Assembly: GCF_002917095.1 (NCBI RefSeq) | Contig: NZ_PQGA01000022.1 | Location: 1-64,000 of the forward strand | Source: Paraburkholderia eburnea | GTDB taxonomy: Bacteria > Pseudomonadota > Gammaproteobacteria > Burkholderiales > Burkholderiaceae | DNA length: 64,000 nt | Direction of reading: 5' to 3' | Part shown: positions 26,712 through 35,979 of the stretch, in pieces | Layout: each line of letters starts with the position of its first letter | Position numbering within the stretch: position 1 is the stretch's first letter | Notes under the pieces: generated by a model | Database searches by the model: none | What the model was told of the DNA's origin: nothing | Seen by the model: only the letters and a program-made list of their open reading frames with translations | Program-made: the position numbers and the translations under genes

Positions 26712-27842
26712 ATGGCAAGCATCACGCTCAACAACGTGCAGAAGGCCTACACGAACGGCCACGCGGTAATCCGCAACGCGCAGCTCGAAGTCGGCAAGAA
26801 TGAGTTCTGCGTTTTTCTTGGGCCGTCCGGTTGCGGCAAGTCCACGCTGCTGCGGATGATCGCCGGTCTCGAATCGATCAGCGAAGGCGAGCTGCGTATC
26901 GACGGCCAGCGCATGAACGAAGTCGCGCCCGCGCAGCGCCGTGTGGCGATGGTGTTCCAGAACTATGCGCTCTATCCGCATATGAGCGTGTACGAGAACA
27001 TGGCATTCGGGCTGCGCCAGGCGAAGATCGACCGGGCCGTGATCGATACGAAGGTGCGCCGCGCTGCCGCGGCGCTGCAACTCGACGCCTTGCTGGAACG
27101 CCGTCCCGCCGCGCTCTCGGGCGGCCAACGGCAGCGCGTGGCGATCGGCCGGGCCATCGTGCGCGAGCCGGGGGTGTTTCTGTTCGACGAGCCGCTGTCG
27201 AATCTCGATGCTTCGCTGCGGGTGCAGACACGCACGGAAATCGCCCGGCTGCATCGCGAGTTCCGCGAGGCCAGCGTGGTCTATGTGACGCACGATCAGG
27301 TCGAGGCGATGGCGCTCGCGGATCGCATCGTCCTGTTGCAGGCGGGCGAGGACATGGAGCGTCACGGCAGCATCGCTCAGGCGGGCGCGCCGCTGGAGCT
27401 TTATCACCATCCGAAGAGCCGCTTCGTGGCCGGTTTCATCGGCTCGCCGAAAATGAACTTCTTCGCGGGCACGGTGGCGCGTGCCGACGAGGGCGGCGTG
27501 GAGATCGTGCTTGAGAGCGGCGAGCGGCTACGCGCGCGCGTCGAGCCGGGACATGCGCGCGAAGGGATGAAGGTGACGCTGGGCATTCGCCCCGAGCATC
27601 TGCGTATCGCAGCGGACACGCGCACCGAACAGAAGCTTGCCTGCCGCGTGCGGCTTGTCGAGCGCATGGGCGAGCATTGCTACGTCCATCTTGCACAGGC
27701 CCATGCGGGATCGGGCACGCTGATCGCCAAGCTGCCGGGCGACAGCCCGCTTGCCATCGACGAGACCGTGCAGATCGCGTTACCTGCCGAGTCCTGTCAT
27801 CTATTCGACGATCGCGACATCGCGTTTCGTCGCCTGAGCTAA
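26712..27842 (+). CDS. Sugar ABC transporter ATP-binding protein (UgpC/MsmX-like)
   Basis: 376 aa CUT1-type ATPase. Walker A GPSGCGKST (residues about 36-44), Q-loop VFQNYALYPHMSV, signature LSGGQRQRVAIGRA, Walker B VFLFDEPLSNLD, H-loop YVTHDQVEAMAL, then a TOBE/OB regulatory domain from about residue 240 (GIRPEHLRI). It energises the two preceding permeases. It completes an importer cassette upstream of the GH3 gene. Confidence 0.94.
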   Translation: MASITLNNVQKAYTNGHAVIRNAQLEVGKNEFCVFLGPSGCGKSTLLRMIAGLESISEGELRIDGQRMNEVAPAQRRVAMVFQNYALYPHMSVYENMAFGLRQAKIDRAVIDTKVRRAAAALQLDALLERRPAALSGGQRQRVAIGRAIVREPGVFLFDEPLSNLDASLRVQTRTEIARLHREFREASVVYVTHDQVEAMALADRIVLLQAGEDMERHGSIAQAGAPLELYHHPKSRFVAGFIGSPKMNFFAGTVARADEGGVEIVLESGERLRARVEPGHAREGMKVTLGIRPEHLRIAADTRTEQKLACRVRLVERMGEHCYVHLAQAHAGSGTLIAKLPGDSPLAIDETVQIALPAESCHLFDDRDIAFRRLS

Positions 27843-27922
27843 GACGCTCACGGCCGGCGCGGCGCCGCGAGCGCCGTGCTGTGCCTATCGATAAGTCATG
27901 CTAATTTAATTGGAGTGCTTTG

Positions 27923-30325
27923 ATGTCGCTCGATCACCATAGCGAGGTTCCGCTCTATCGCCGTGCCGATGCCAGCGTCACGGCACGCGTCGACGATCTG
28001 CTTGCCCGCATGACGCTGGACGAGAAAATCGCCCAGTTGCACGCCGTCTGGCTCAAGCTGCGCGCGGACGGCCAGCACGCGTGGCGCACTGAGGACTTCG
28101 CGCAGCGCGATACGGGTGTGCCGCTCGACACGCTCTTGCGCCATGGGCTCGGCCAGGTCACGCGGCCGCTCGGCACGCATACGGTGGACCCGAAGGCGGG
28201 CGTCGAGGCGTTCAACGCCTTGCAGCGCCAGATGGTGGAGGGCACGCGCCTGGGCATTCCGGTGATGGCGCACGAAGAATGTCTGGTCGGCCTGATGACG
28301 AAGGACGCTACGCTGTTTCCCTCGTCGCTGAACTACGCGGCGACCTGGAATCCCGGGCTCGTGCAGCGTGTGGGCGCGACGATCGGCGAGCAGGCGCGCT
28401 CGATCGGCTGTCATCAGGGCCTCGCGCCCGTGCTCGACGTCTCGCGCGATCCGCGCTGGGGCCGCACCGAAGAAACCTTCGGCGAAGATCCGTATCTGGT
28501 TGGCGTGCTGGCCTGCCATTACGTGCAGGGGCTGCAAGGCGAGCGGCGTGACGTGCTCGCCACGCTCAAGCACTTCGTCGCGCACTCGGCAAGCGAGGGC
28601 GCGCGCAATCACGCGCCGGTGCACGTTGGGCCGCGCGAGCTTAACGACACGTTCATGCTGCCGTTCGAGATGGCGGTCAAGCTCGCCAACGCCGGCTCGG
28701 TGATGCCCGCGTATCACGACATCGACGGCGTGCCCTGCCATGCGAACCGCGAACTGCTGCAAGGCGTGCTGCGCGAGAAGTGGGGCTTCGACGGTCTGAT
28801 CGTGGCCGACTATGCCGGCGTGAATCTGCTCTACACCCACCACGGCACCGCGCACGATGCGGTCGAAGCCGCCGCGCAAACCTTCAACGCGGGCCTCGAT
28901 ATCGAACTGCCGGGCCACGAGTGCGCCCTGCATCTGAAAGAAGCGCTCGCGCGCGGCATCATTGACGAGCGCACGATCGATGCGGCGGTACGGCGCGTGC
29001 TGCGCGTGAAGTTCGAGATCGGCTTATTCGAGGCGCCGTATGCAGATCCACAGCGCGTGAACCTGCGCAGCGAGGCCGCAAGCGCTGTAGCCTATGACGT
29101 CGCGCTGCAATCGGCCGTGCTGCTGAAAAACGACGGCGTGCTGCCGCTCAGGAACGATGGCGTGCAGCACATAGCCGTGATCGGCCCGACCGCCGACGAT
29201 CCGCTTGCGCTGCTCGCGGGCTACAGCTTCCCGGTGCACCTCATCAACAGCGGCGAGACCATCCCGTCTTCGATGACCACGCCTTTGCAGGCCTTGCGTG
29301 CATCGCTGGGAGCGTCGAGGGTCAGCTACGCACGCGGCTGCGCGATCATCGAGGAGCGTGGCGCGGGCGCGCCGGTTTTTCCCGGTGACGTAGCGATGAC
29401 GATGCGCGACGTGGACGCGCATGACGCATTGCTAAGCACGGATACTTCGCAGATCGAAGCTGCCGTCGCGGCGGCGCGGGCAGCGGATGTGGCAATCGTC
29501 TTCGTCGGCGATCTGGCGGGCCTGTTCCAGTCGGGCACGGTGGGCGAAGGCTCGGATACGGACAGCCTGACGCTGCCGGGCCTGCAGCAGACGCTGCTCG
29601 ACGCGGTGCTCGCGACGGGCACCCCCACAGTGGTCGTCATGACGGGCGGACGCCCCTACACGCTTGGCGCTCAGGATGCACGCGTGGCCGCGCTCGTGAT
29701 GGCGTTCGCGCCCGGCGAGCAGGGCGGCGAAGCGCTGGCCGCGCTTCTCACTGGCCGCGAAAATTTCAGCGGGCGGTTGCCGCTTTCGGTGCCCACCAGC
29801 GCGGGCGCCGTGCCTTACGTTTATAACCACCGCCTCAAGAGTGCGGGTACGCCGGTGGCGTGGCACTTCGGCTCGCGTTATCCGTTCGGGTTTGGCCTGG
29901 GTTACACGACGTTCGCATACGAATCGCTTGAACTGGCCGTCGATACCGCGTCTATCGAGGACGGCAGCTTCGATTTCACGTTCACGCTGAAGAATAGCGG
30001 CGCGCGCGAGGGCACCGAAGTCGTGCAGATCTACGTGCGCGACCGCATTGCCTCCACCTCGCGGCCGGTGCGCGAACTAAAAGCGTTCGCGCGCGTGAGC
30101 GTGGCGGCACTGGCGCAGGCGCGCGTACGCGTGCGACTGCCCGTGGACATGCTCAATTTCACGGACGCGCGCGGCGAACGGATCGTCGAGCCCGGAGAAT
30201 TCGATCTCATGATCGGCAGTTCGAGCCGCGATCTGCCTCTGCATGCCACGCTCACGGTCACAGGCCCCGCCACGCGAACCTTGCCGCGCATGTGGCGCAT
30301 GGTCAGTGACGTGTCGGTGGAGTAA
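27923..30325 (+). CDS. Glycoside hydrolase family 3 (beta-glucosidase/beta-xylosidase)
   Basis: 800 aa, no signal peptide, so it probably hydrolyses the imported oligosaccharide in the cytoplasm. Order: GH3 TIM barrel with DPRWGRTEETFGEDPYLVG, the KHF motif (TLKHFVAHSA) and nucleophile Asp in GLIVADYAG (about residue 296); GH3 C-terminal domain (LLKNDGVLPLR, GPTADDPLALLAGY); fibronectin-like domain (TEVVQIYVRD). The start ATG at 27923 follows GGAG; a TTG one codon earlier is less likely. It ends the lacI-controlled sugar block. Bond specificity not deducible. Confidence 0.92.
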   Translation: MSLDHHSEVPLYRRADASVTARVDDLLARMTLDEKIAQLHAVWLKLRADGQHAWRTEDFAQRDTGVPLDTLLRHGLGQVTRPLGTHTVDPKAGVEAFNALQRQMVEGTRLGIPVMAHEECLVGLMTKDATLFPSSLNYAATWNPGLVQRVGATIGEQARSIGCHQGLAPVLDVSRDPRWGRTEETFGEDPYLVGVLACHYVQGLQGERRDVLATLKHFVAHSASEGARNHAPVHVGPRELNDTFMLPFEMAVKLANAGSVMPAYHDIDGVPCHANRELLQGVLREKWGFDGLIVADYAGVNLLYTHHGTAHDAVEAAAQTFNAGLDIELPGHECALHLKEALARGIIDERTIDAAVRRVLRVKFEIGLFEAPYADPQRVNLRSEAASAVAYDVALQSAVLLKNDGVLPLRNDGVQHIAVIGPTADDPLALLAGYSFPVHLINSGETIPSSMTTPLQALRASLGASRVSYARGCAIIEERGAGAPVFPGDVAMTMRDVDAHDALLSTDTSQIEAAVAAARAADVAIVFVGDLAGLFQSGTVGEGSDTDSLTLPGLQQTLLDAVLATGTPTVVVMTGGRPYTLGAQDARVAALVMAFAPGEQGGEALAALLTGRENFSGRLPLSVPTSAGAVPYVYNHRLKSAGTPVAWHFGSRYPFGFGLGYTTFAYESLELAVDTASIEDGSFDFTFTLKNSGAREGTEVVQIYVRDRIASTSRPVRELKAFARVSVAALAQARVRVRLPVDMLNFTDARGERIVEPGEFDLMIGSSSRDLPLHATLTVTGPATRTLPRMWRMVSDVSVE

Positions 30326-30460
30326 GAGGCGCAACGACTCGCTGCACTGCTGCACTGCAAGCGAGGGGCGCGCGCACGCAGTCATCGTTCGATCACCGTG
30401 GCGGTGCATAATGAAGCTCCTGCCGATCGCAGTCGATGGCCAGCCGCCCAGGAGCCCGCC

Positions 30461-33400
30461 ATGCAAGCGAGGAACGAGGAATTCGTCGCCCATCTGCTCG
30501 CCGATCTCGTGGAATTCGCGCGTGCGCGTCTGCCCGAGCCGACCTTCCGGATCGTCGAGCCTTTCCTGCGTCACTATTACGATTTCGTCGATGCCGAGGA
30601 TCTGCGCAGCCGCGCCATCGCCGATCTCTATGGCGCCGCGATGGCGCACTGGCAGACCGCGCAGCGCTTCGTGCCCGGCATGGAACGCATGCGGGTCTAT
30701 AACCCCATCCTCGAACAGCACGGCTGGCATTCGGATCACACCGTCATCGAAATCGTCAACGACGACATGCCGTTCCTAGTCGATTCGGTGTCGATGGCCG
30801 TCAACAAGCTCGGGCTCGCGCTGCATTCGGCGATGCATCCGGTGTTTCGCATCTGGCGCGCTCAGGACGGCGTCATCACCCGCGTGGACGTGGGTGGTGC
30901 GGGCGCCGACGACGGCCAGTCGCAACTAGCTTCGTTCATCCACTTCGAAGTCGATCGATGTGGCGATGCAGCAAAGCTCGACGAACTGCGCCACGATATC
31001 GCCCGCGTGCTAGGCGACGTGCGCGCCTCGGTCGAGGACTGGCCGAAGATCGTGGGCGTCGCGCGCGAAACCATCAAGACCATGAAAGCGCGCGAGAGCA
31101 GCGCGGAAGAGATCGAATCGCGCGCCTTCCTCGAATGGATGGTGGCCGATCATTTCACCTTCCTCGGCCAACGCGACTATGCGCTGGTCGAGCATGAAGG
31201 CGGCTTCGGCCTGCGCGGCGTGGAAGGCTCGGGACTGGGCATTCTGCGCGAATCGCTGCGCGCGCCCGGCGTGGCCGATGTCACGCCGCTGCCGCCCGCG
31301 GCCCGCGAAATCATCGCGGGCGCATGGCCCATCTTTCTGACCAAAGCGAATTCGCGCGCGACCGTGCATCGCCCCGGTTATCTCGACTATGTGGGCATCA
31401 AGCTCGTCGGAGCGGACGGCAAGGTGTGCGGCGAGCGCCGCTTCGTGGGACTTTACACCTCGACGGTCTATATGGACTCGATCAGCGAGATTCCGATCGT
31501 GCGCCGCAAATGCGCGAACATCGTGCAGCGCGCGGGTTTTCTGCCGAAGGGCCATCTGGGTAAATCGCTCGTGACCGTGCTGGAAACCTGGCCGCGCGAC
31601 GAGTTGTTTCAGGCGAGCGAAGACGAACTCTACGATATCGCGCTGGGCGTGCTGCGATTGCAGGAACATCAGCGCACGCGCCTGTTCGTGCGGCGCGACC
31701 GCTTCGGGCGCTTTGTTTCCTGCCTCGTGTACGTGGCGCGCGACAAGTACAACACGGATCTGCGCCGCAAGATCGCCCAGTTGTTGAGCGCGGCCTTCAA
31801 CGGCGAATCGGTGGAATTCACGCCGCTGCTTTCCGAATCGACGCTCGCACGGATTCATTTCGTCGTCCATATCAAATCGGGAGGGATGCCCGAGGTCGAT
31901 ACGCGTGAACTGGAAGCGCGGCTCGTGCAGGTCACGCGCCGCTGGCAGGACGATCTCGCCGACGCGCTGCTCGACGCTTTCGGCGAAGAACAGGGCACGC
32001 GCCTGCTGCACCGTTACGCCGATTCATTCCCGGCCGGTTATCGCGACGACTACCCGGCGCGCACGGCGGTGCGCGATATCGAACTGATCGAGCGCGTGCA
32101 GGGCACGCGTCGCATTGCCATGAATCTGTACCGGCCCATCGAGGCCGGGCCGCGCGCGTTCCGCTTCAAGGTCTATTGCGCGGGCGACGCCATCGCACTC
32201 TCGCGCAGCCTGCCGATGCTGGAACATCTGGGTGTGCGCGTGGATGAAGAGCGCCCCTACGTGATACTTGTGCCAGGCTGCCAGCCCGCGTGGGTGCACG
32301 ATTTTGGACTCGAACTCGCCGACGACGCCGAATTCGACATCGAACGCGTCAAGGACCTGTTTGAAGATGCCTTCGAAGCGGTCTGGACCGCGCGCATCGA
32401 GAACGACGATTTCAACCGCCTCGTGCTGCGCGCGTATCTGGGCGCGCGCGAAGTCACGATCCTGCGCGCCTATGCAAAGTATTTGCGCCAGGTGGGCTCC
32501 ACTTTCAGCGATGCCTATATCGAGCGCGCGCTCACCGGCAATCCGGCCATCGCGCGGCAACTGGTCGAGCTTTTCCTGATTCGATTCGATCCGCGCTCGG
32601 GCGACGGCACCGTTGTGACGGACGCACGCACGGCGCGTATGGATCTGGCGCTCAAGGCCATCGAGGCCGCGCTCGACCAGGTGCCCAATCTCGACGAGGA
32701 CCGCATCCTGCGCCAGTTCCTCGGCGTCATCAAGGCCACGCAGCGCACCAACTATTTCCGCCGTGATGCCGACGGCGCGCCGCTGCCCGCGCTCTCGTTC
32801 AAGTTCGATCCGTCGAAGGTGCCTGGCCTGCCCGAACCCAAGCCGATGTTCGAGATCTGGGTCTATTCGCCGCGTGTGGAAGGCGTGCATCTGCGCGGCG
32901 GGCGCGTCGCGCGCGGCGGTCTGCGCTGGTCCGACCGGCGCGAGGACTTCCGCACCGAAGTGCTCGGCCTCATGAAAGCGCAGATGGTGAAGAACGTCGT
33001 GATCGTGCCGGTGGGATCGAAGGGCGGTTTCGTCGTGAAGAATCCTCCGCCGATCACGGATCGCGAGGCGTGGATGCGCGAAGGCATCGCGTGCTACCAG
33101 ACCTTCCTGCGCGGCCTGCTCGACCTCACCGACAATCTCGAAGGCAACGTGATTGTGCCGCCGCCCGACGTCGTGCGCCACGATCCCGACGACCCCTATC
33201 TGGTGGTCGCGGCGGACAAGGGTACGGCCACCTTCTCCGACTACGCGAACGCGATTTCGCAGGAGTACGGTTTCTGGCTCGACGATGCGTTCGCCTCGGG
33301 CGGCTCGGTCGGCTACGACCACAAGAAAATGGCGATCACGGCGCGCGGCGCGTGGGAGTCGGTCAAGCGTCACTTCCGCGAAATGGGCGTGGACACCCAG

Positions 33401-35320
33401 GCGAGCGATTTCACCGTGGTGGGCGTGGGCGATATGTCGGGCGACGTGTTCGGCAATGGCATGCTGCTTTCGCCGCATATCAAACTGGTGGCGGCGTTCG
33501 ATCACCGGCACATCTTCCTCGACCCGAATCCCGATACGGCCGTGAGTTTCGCGGAGCGCAGCCGTCTGTTCGCGCTGGACCGGTCGAGCTGGGCCGACTA
33601 CGATCCCGCCGCCATCTCGGCGGGCGGCGGCGTGTTTGCGCGCACCGTCAAGACGATTGCGCTGTCTCCCGCCGTGCAGGCGGTGCTCGGCGTCGAGGCG
33701 GTGGCGCTCACGCCCGGCGAGCTGATTCGCGCGATTCTGCAGGCTCCCGTCGATCTGCTCTATAACGGCGGCATCGGCACCTATGTGAAGGCAGCGCATG
33801 AAACCAACGCGCAGGCAGGCGACCGCGCGAACGACGCCGTGCGCGTGAATGGTGCGGACCTGCGCTGCAAGGTGGTGGGCGAGGGCGGCAATCTGGGCGT
33901 CACGCAGTACGGCCGCATCGAATTCGCGCAGAAGGGCGGACGCATCAACACGGATGCGATCGATAATTCGGCAGGCGTGGATTGTTCGGATCACGAAGTT
34001 AACATCAAGATTCTGCTGGGACTCGTGGTGGCCGATGGCGAGATGACCACGAAACAGCGCAATACGCTGCTCGCGGAAATGACCGATGAAGTCGGCCTGC
34101 TCGTGCTGCGCGACAACTACTACCAGACGCAGGCGCTCTCGATCGCGGGACGTTACAGCGCCGAACTGCTCGACGCCGAAACGCGGCTGATGCGCTGGCT
34201 CGAACGCGTGGGCCGCCTGAACCGCGTGATCGAATTCCTGCCGACCGACGAACAGGTGGCCGAGCGTCAGGCGGCGAAGCTTGGCCTGACCTCACCCGAG
34301 CGCGCCGTGCTGCTCGCCTACAGCAAGATGTGGCTCTACGACGCGCTGCTCGATTCGGATGTGCCCGAAGATCCGCTGGTCGCGGCGCTGTTGATCGACT
34401 ATTTTCCGGTTCCGTTGCAGGAGCGCTTTAGCGCGCCGATGCAGCGCCATCCGCTGCGTCGCGAGATCCTCGCCACGCATTTGACGAATGCGCTCGTGAA
34501 CCGCGTGGGCTGCGCGTTCGTCCACCGGCTCATGGAAGAGACCGACGCGCGCCCCGGCGAGATCGTGCGCGCCTGCATCATGGCGCGCGACGTGTTCGAC
34601 CTGGACGCCATCTGGCGCGATATCGACGCGCTCGATAACCGCGTGCCCGACGACGTGCAGGCGAGCATGTTCGTCGATGTCGCGCGGCTGCTCGAACGCT
34701 CGGCGCTGTGGTTCCTGCGCCATCTGCAGGCGGGCGCGGTGGACGGCGTGGGCGTGAACACGCTCATCGCGCGCTGCCGCGACGCGGCGCAGCGGCTCGC
34801 GCCGCAATTGCCGACGCTGTTGCCTGCCGCCGACCTCGAAGTGCTGGCTGCGCGTCAGGCGGCGCGGGTCAACGCGGGCGTGGACAGCGCGTTGTCGGTG
34901 CGGGTGGCGAGCGGCGAACTGTCGGTCGCGCTGCTCGATATCGCCGATGTCGCGGCGGCCTGCGAGCGGCCGCTCGAATGGGTGGCGGCGGTGTATTTCG
35001 CGCTGGGCACGCGCCTGAACTACGGCTGGATCAGCGAACGCGCGGCGGCGCTGCCGACGCCGACGCACTGGGACACGATGGCGCGCGCGGCGGCGCTCGC
35101 GGAAATCGGACGCCTCAAGCGCGCGCTGACGATGAGCGTGCTGGCCGACGCGCCGCCGACAGCGGACGCGCAGGCGCTCGTGGACGAATGGTGCGGACAG
35201 CACGAGGCGGCGCTGGAGCGCTACGCCCATCTGCTCGCGGAATTGCGCGCGACGAGCGGCGCGAGTCTTTCGGTCCTGCTGGTGATCGTGCGGGCGATGG
35301 CGATGCTTGAAAGGCCCTGA
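30461..35320 (+). CDS. NAD-specific glutamate dehydrogenase, large (about 180 kDa) type
   Basis: 1619 aa. It converts glutamate to 2-oxoglutarate and ammonia with NAD+. The long N-terminal regulatory region (ACT-like, NDDMPFLVDSVSMAVN) precedes the catalytic core with GGLRWSDRREDFRTEVLGL near residue 820 and the Lys-containing VPVGSKGGFVVK. A C-terminal helical domain follows. The start at 30461 is chosen for the CAGGAG upstream; a longer start at 30398 is less likely. It stands alone, about 115 bp before the cupin gene. Confidence 0.94.
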   Translation: MQARNEEFVAHLLADLVEFARARLPEPTFRIVEPFLRHYYDFVDAEDLRSRAIADLYGAAMAHWQTAQRFVPGMERMRVYNPILEQHGWHSDHTVIEIVNDDMPFLVDSVSMAVNKLGLALHSAMHPVFRIWRAQDGVITRVDVGGAGADDGQSQLASFIHFEVDRCGDAAKLDELRHDIARVLGDVRASVEDWPKIVGVARETIKTMKARESSAEEIESRAFLEWMVADHFTFLGQRDYALVEHEGGFGLRGVEGSGLGILRESLRAPGVADVTPLPPAAREIIAGAWPIFLTKANSRATVHRPGYLDYVGIKLVGADGKVCGERRFVGLYTSTVYMDSISEIPIVRRKCANIVQRAGFLPKGHLGKSLVTVLETWPRDELFQASEDELYDIALGVLRLQEHQRTRLFVRRDRFGRFVSCLVYVARDKYNTDLRRKIAQLLSAAFNGESVEFTPLLSESTLARIHFVVHIKSGGMPEVDTRELEARLVQVTRRWQDDLADALLDAFGEEQGTRLLHRYADSFPAGYRDDYPARTAVRDIELIERVQGTRRIAMNLYRPIEAGPRAFRFKVYCAGDAIALSRSLPMLEHLGVRVDEERPYVILVPGCQPAWVHDFGLELADDAEFDIERVKDLFEDAFEAVWTARIENDDFNRLVLRAYLGAREVTILRAYAKYLRQVGSTFSDAYIERALTGNPAIARQLVELFLIRFDPRSGDGTVVTDARTARMDLALKAIEAALDQVPNLDEDRILRQFLGVIKATQRTNYFRRDADGAPLPALSFKFDPSKVPGLPEPKPMFEIWVYSPRVEGVHLRGGRVARGGLRWSDRREDFRTEVLGLMKAQMVKNVVIVPVGSKGGFVVKNPPPITDREAWMREGIACYQTFLRGLLDLTDNLEGNVIVPPPDVVRHDPDDPYLVVAADKGTATFSDYANAISQEYGFWLDDAFASGGSVGYDHKKMAITARGAWESVKRHFREMGVDTQASDFTVVGVGDMSGDVFGNGMLLSPHIKLVAAFDHRHIFLDPNPDTAVSFAERSRLFALDRSSWADYDPAAISAGGGVFARTVKTIALSPAVQAVLGVEAVALTPGELIRAILQAPVDLLYNGGIGTYVKAAHETNAQAGDRANDAVRVNGADLRCKVVGEGGNLGVTQYGRIEFAQKGGRINTDAIDNSAGVDCSDHEVNIKILLGLVVADGEMTTKQRNTLLAEMTDEVGLLVLRDNYYQTQALSIAGRYSAELLDAETRLMRWLERVGRLNRVIEFLPTDEQVAERQAAKLGLTSPERAVLLAYSKMWLYDALLDSDVPEDPLVAALLIDYFPVPLQERFSAPMQRHPLRREILATHLTNALVNRVGCAFVHRLMEETDARPGEIVRACIMARDVFDLDAIWRDIDALDNRVPDDVQASMFVDVARLLERSALWFLRHLQAGAVDGVGVNTLIARCRDAAQRLAPQLPTLLPAADLEVLAARQAARVNAGVDSALSVRVASGELSVALLDIADVAAACERPLEWVAAVYFALGTRLNYGWISERAAALPTPTHWDTMARAAALAEIGRLKRALTMSVLADAPPTADAQALVDEWCGQHEAALERYAHLLAELRATSGASLSVLLVIVRAMAMLERP

Positions 35321-35434
35321 TGCGCACGCGGGCAACCCGGCGGGCTGGACGTGTGGCGGAGCGCGGATCGACAATATGCGCCTGATCGCTGCAAAAGCGC
35401 AAATTTTCGTCCATCCCGGTTTGCCACGTTAGCC

Positions 35435-35746
35435 ATGAAAATCATCCGCAGCAAAACGTTTACCGCCGAGCGTGCCTGGGGCGCGCTCGACATCGCCAAC
35501 ATGGGCGGCATCACCACGCGGCTGCACTGGACCGACCAGCCGTACAAATGGCACGTCAACGACGGCGAGGAGGTTTTCGCCGTGCTCGATGGCCGTGTGG
35601 AAATGCGTTACCGCGAGGCCGGCGCCGAGCATTCGGCCGTGCTCGAAACCGGCGACGTGTTTTATGCCTCGGTCGGCACCGAGCATGTTGCGCATCCGCT
35701 GGGCGAGGCCCGCATTCTCGTGATCGAAAAAGCCGGCAGCGTCTAA
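35435..35746 (+). CDS. Small cupin-domain protein
   Basis: 103 aa single-domain cupin. Conserved beta-barrel motifs include WHVNDGEEVFAVLDGRVEM, with His/Glu candidates for metal binding, and ETGDVFYASVGTEHVAHP. Such small cupins often bind a metal or small ligand, and some act in redox or sugar metabolism. No specific role is visible from neighbours. Confidence 0.85.
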   Translation: MKIIRSKTFTAERAWGALDIANMGGITTRLHWTDQPYKWHVNDGEEVFAVLDGRVEMRYREAGAEHSAVLETGDVFYASVGTEHVAHPLGEARILVIEKAGSV

Positions 35747-35979
35747 CGCCCTATGGCTTTTTCCGGGAGCCCCAACCGCGCGAATCCCACCGCCGCGCGC
35801 GTGTTCGCGCCGTCGGAGTTGTCGATCGGTCTGTCCAGCGACGCCCGTGTCGCTCGGCTATCGCACCGGGCGCCTCGCGCTCGTCGGGTTGAGCGGGAGT
35901 GACCACCGTGCGAACTCTGCCCGCTCAGTACGTTTCCCATCGCATGAGCACTGCGGAGATCGCTGATAGAAACGCAGTC

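Noticed and set aside
32024..33994. A 656-codon minus-strand frame opposite the glutamate dehydrogenase
   Set aside because: Antisense shadow within the catalytic core of a conserved enzyme.
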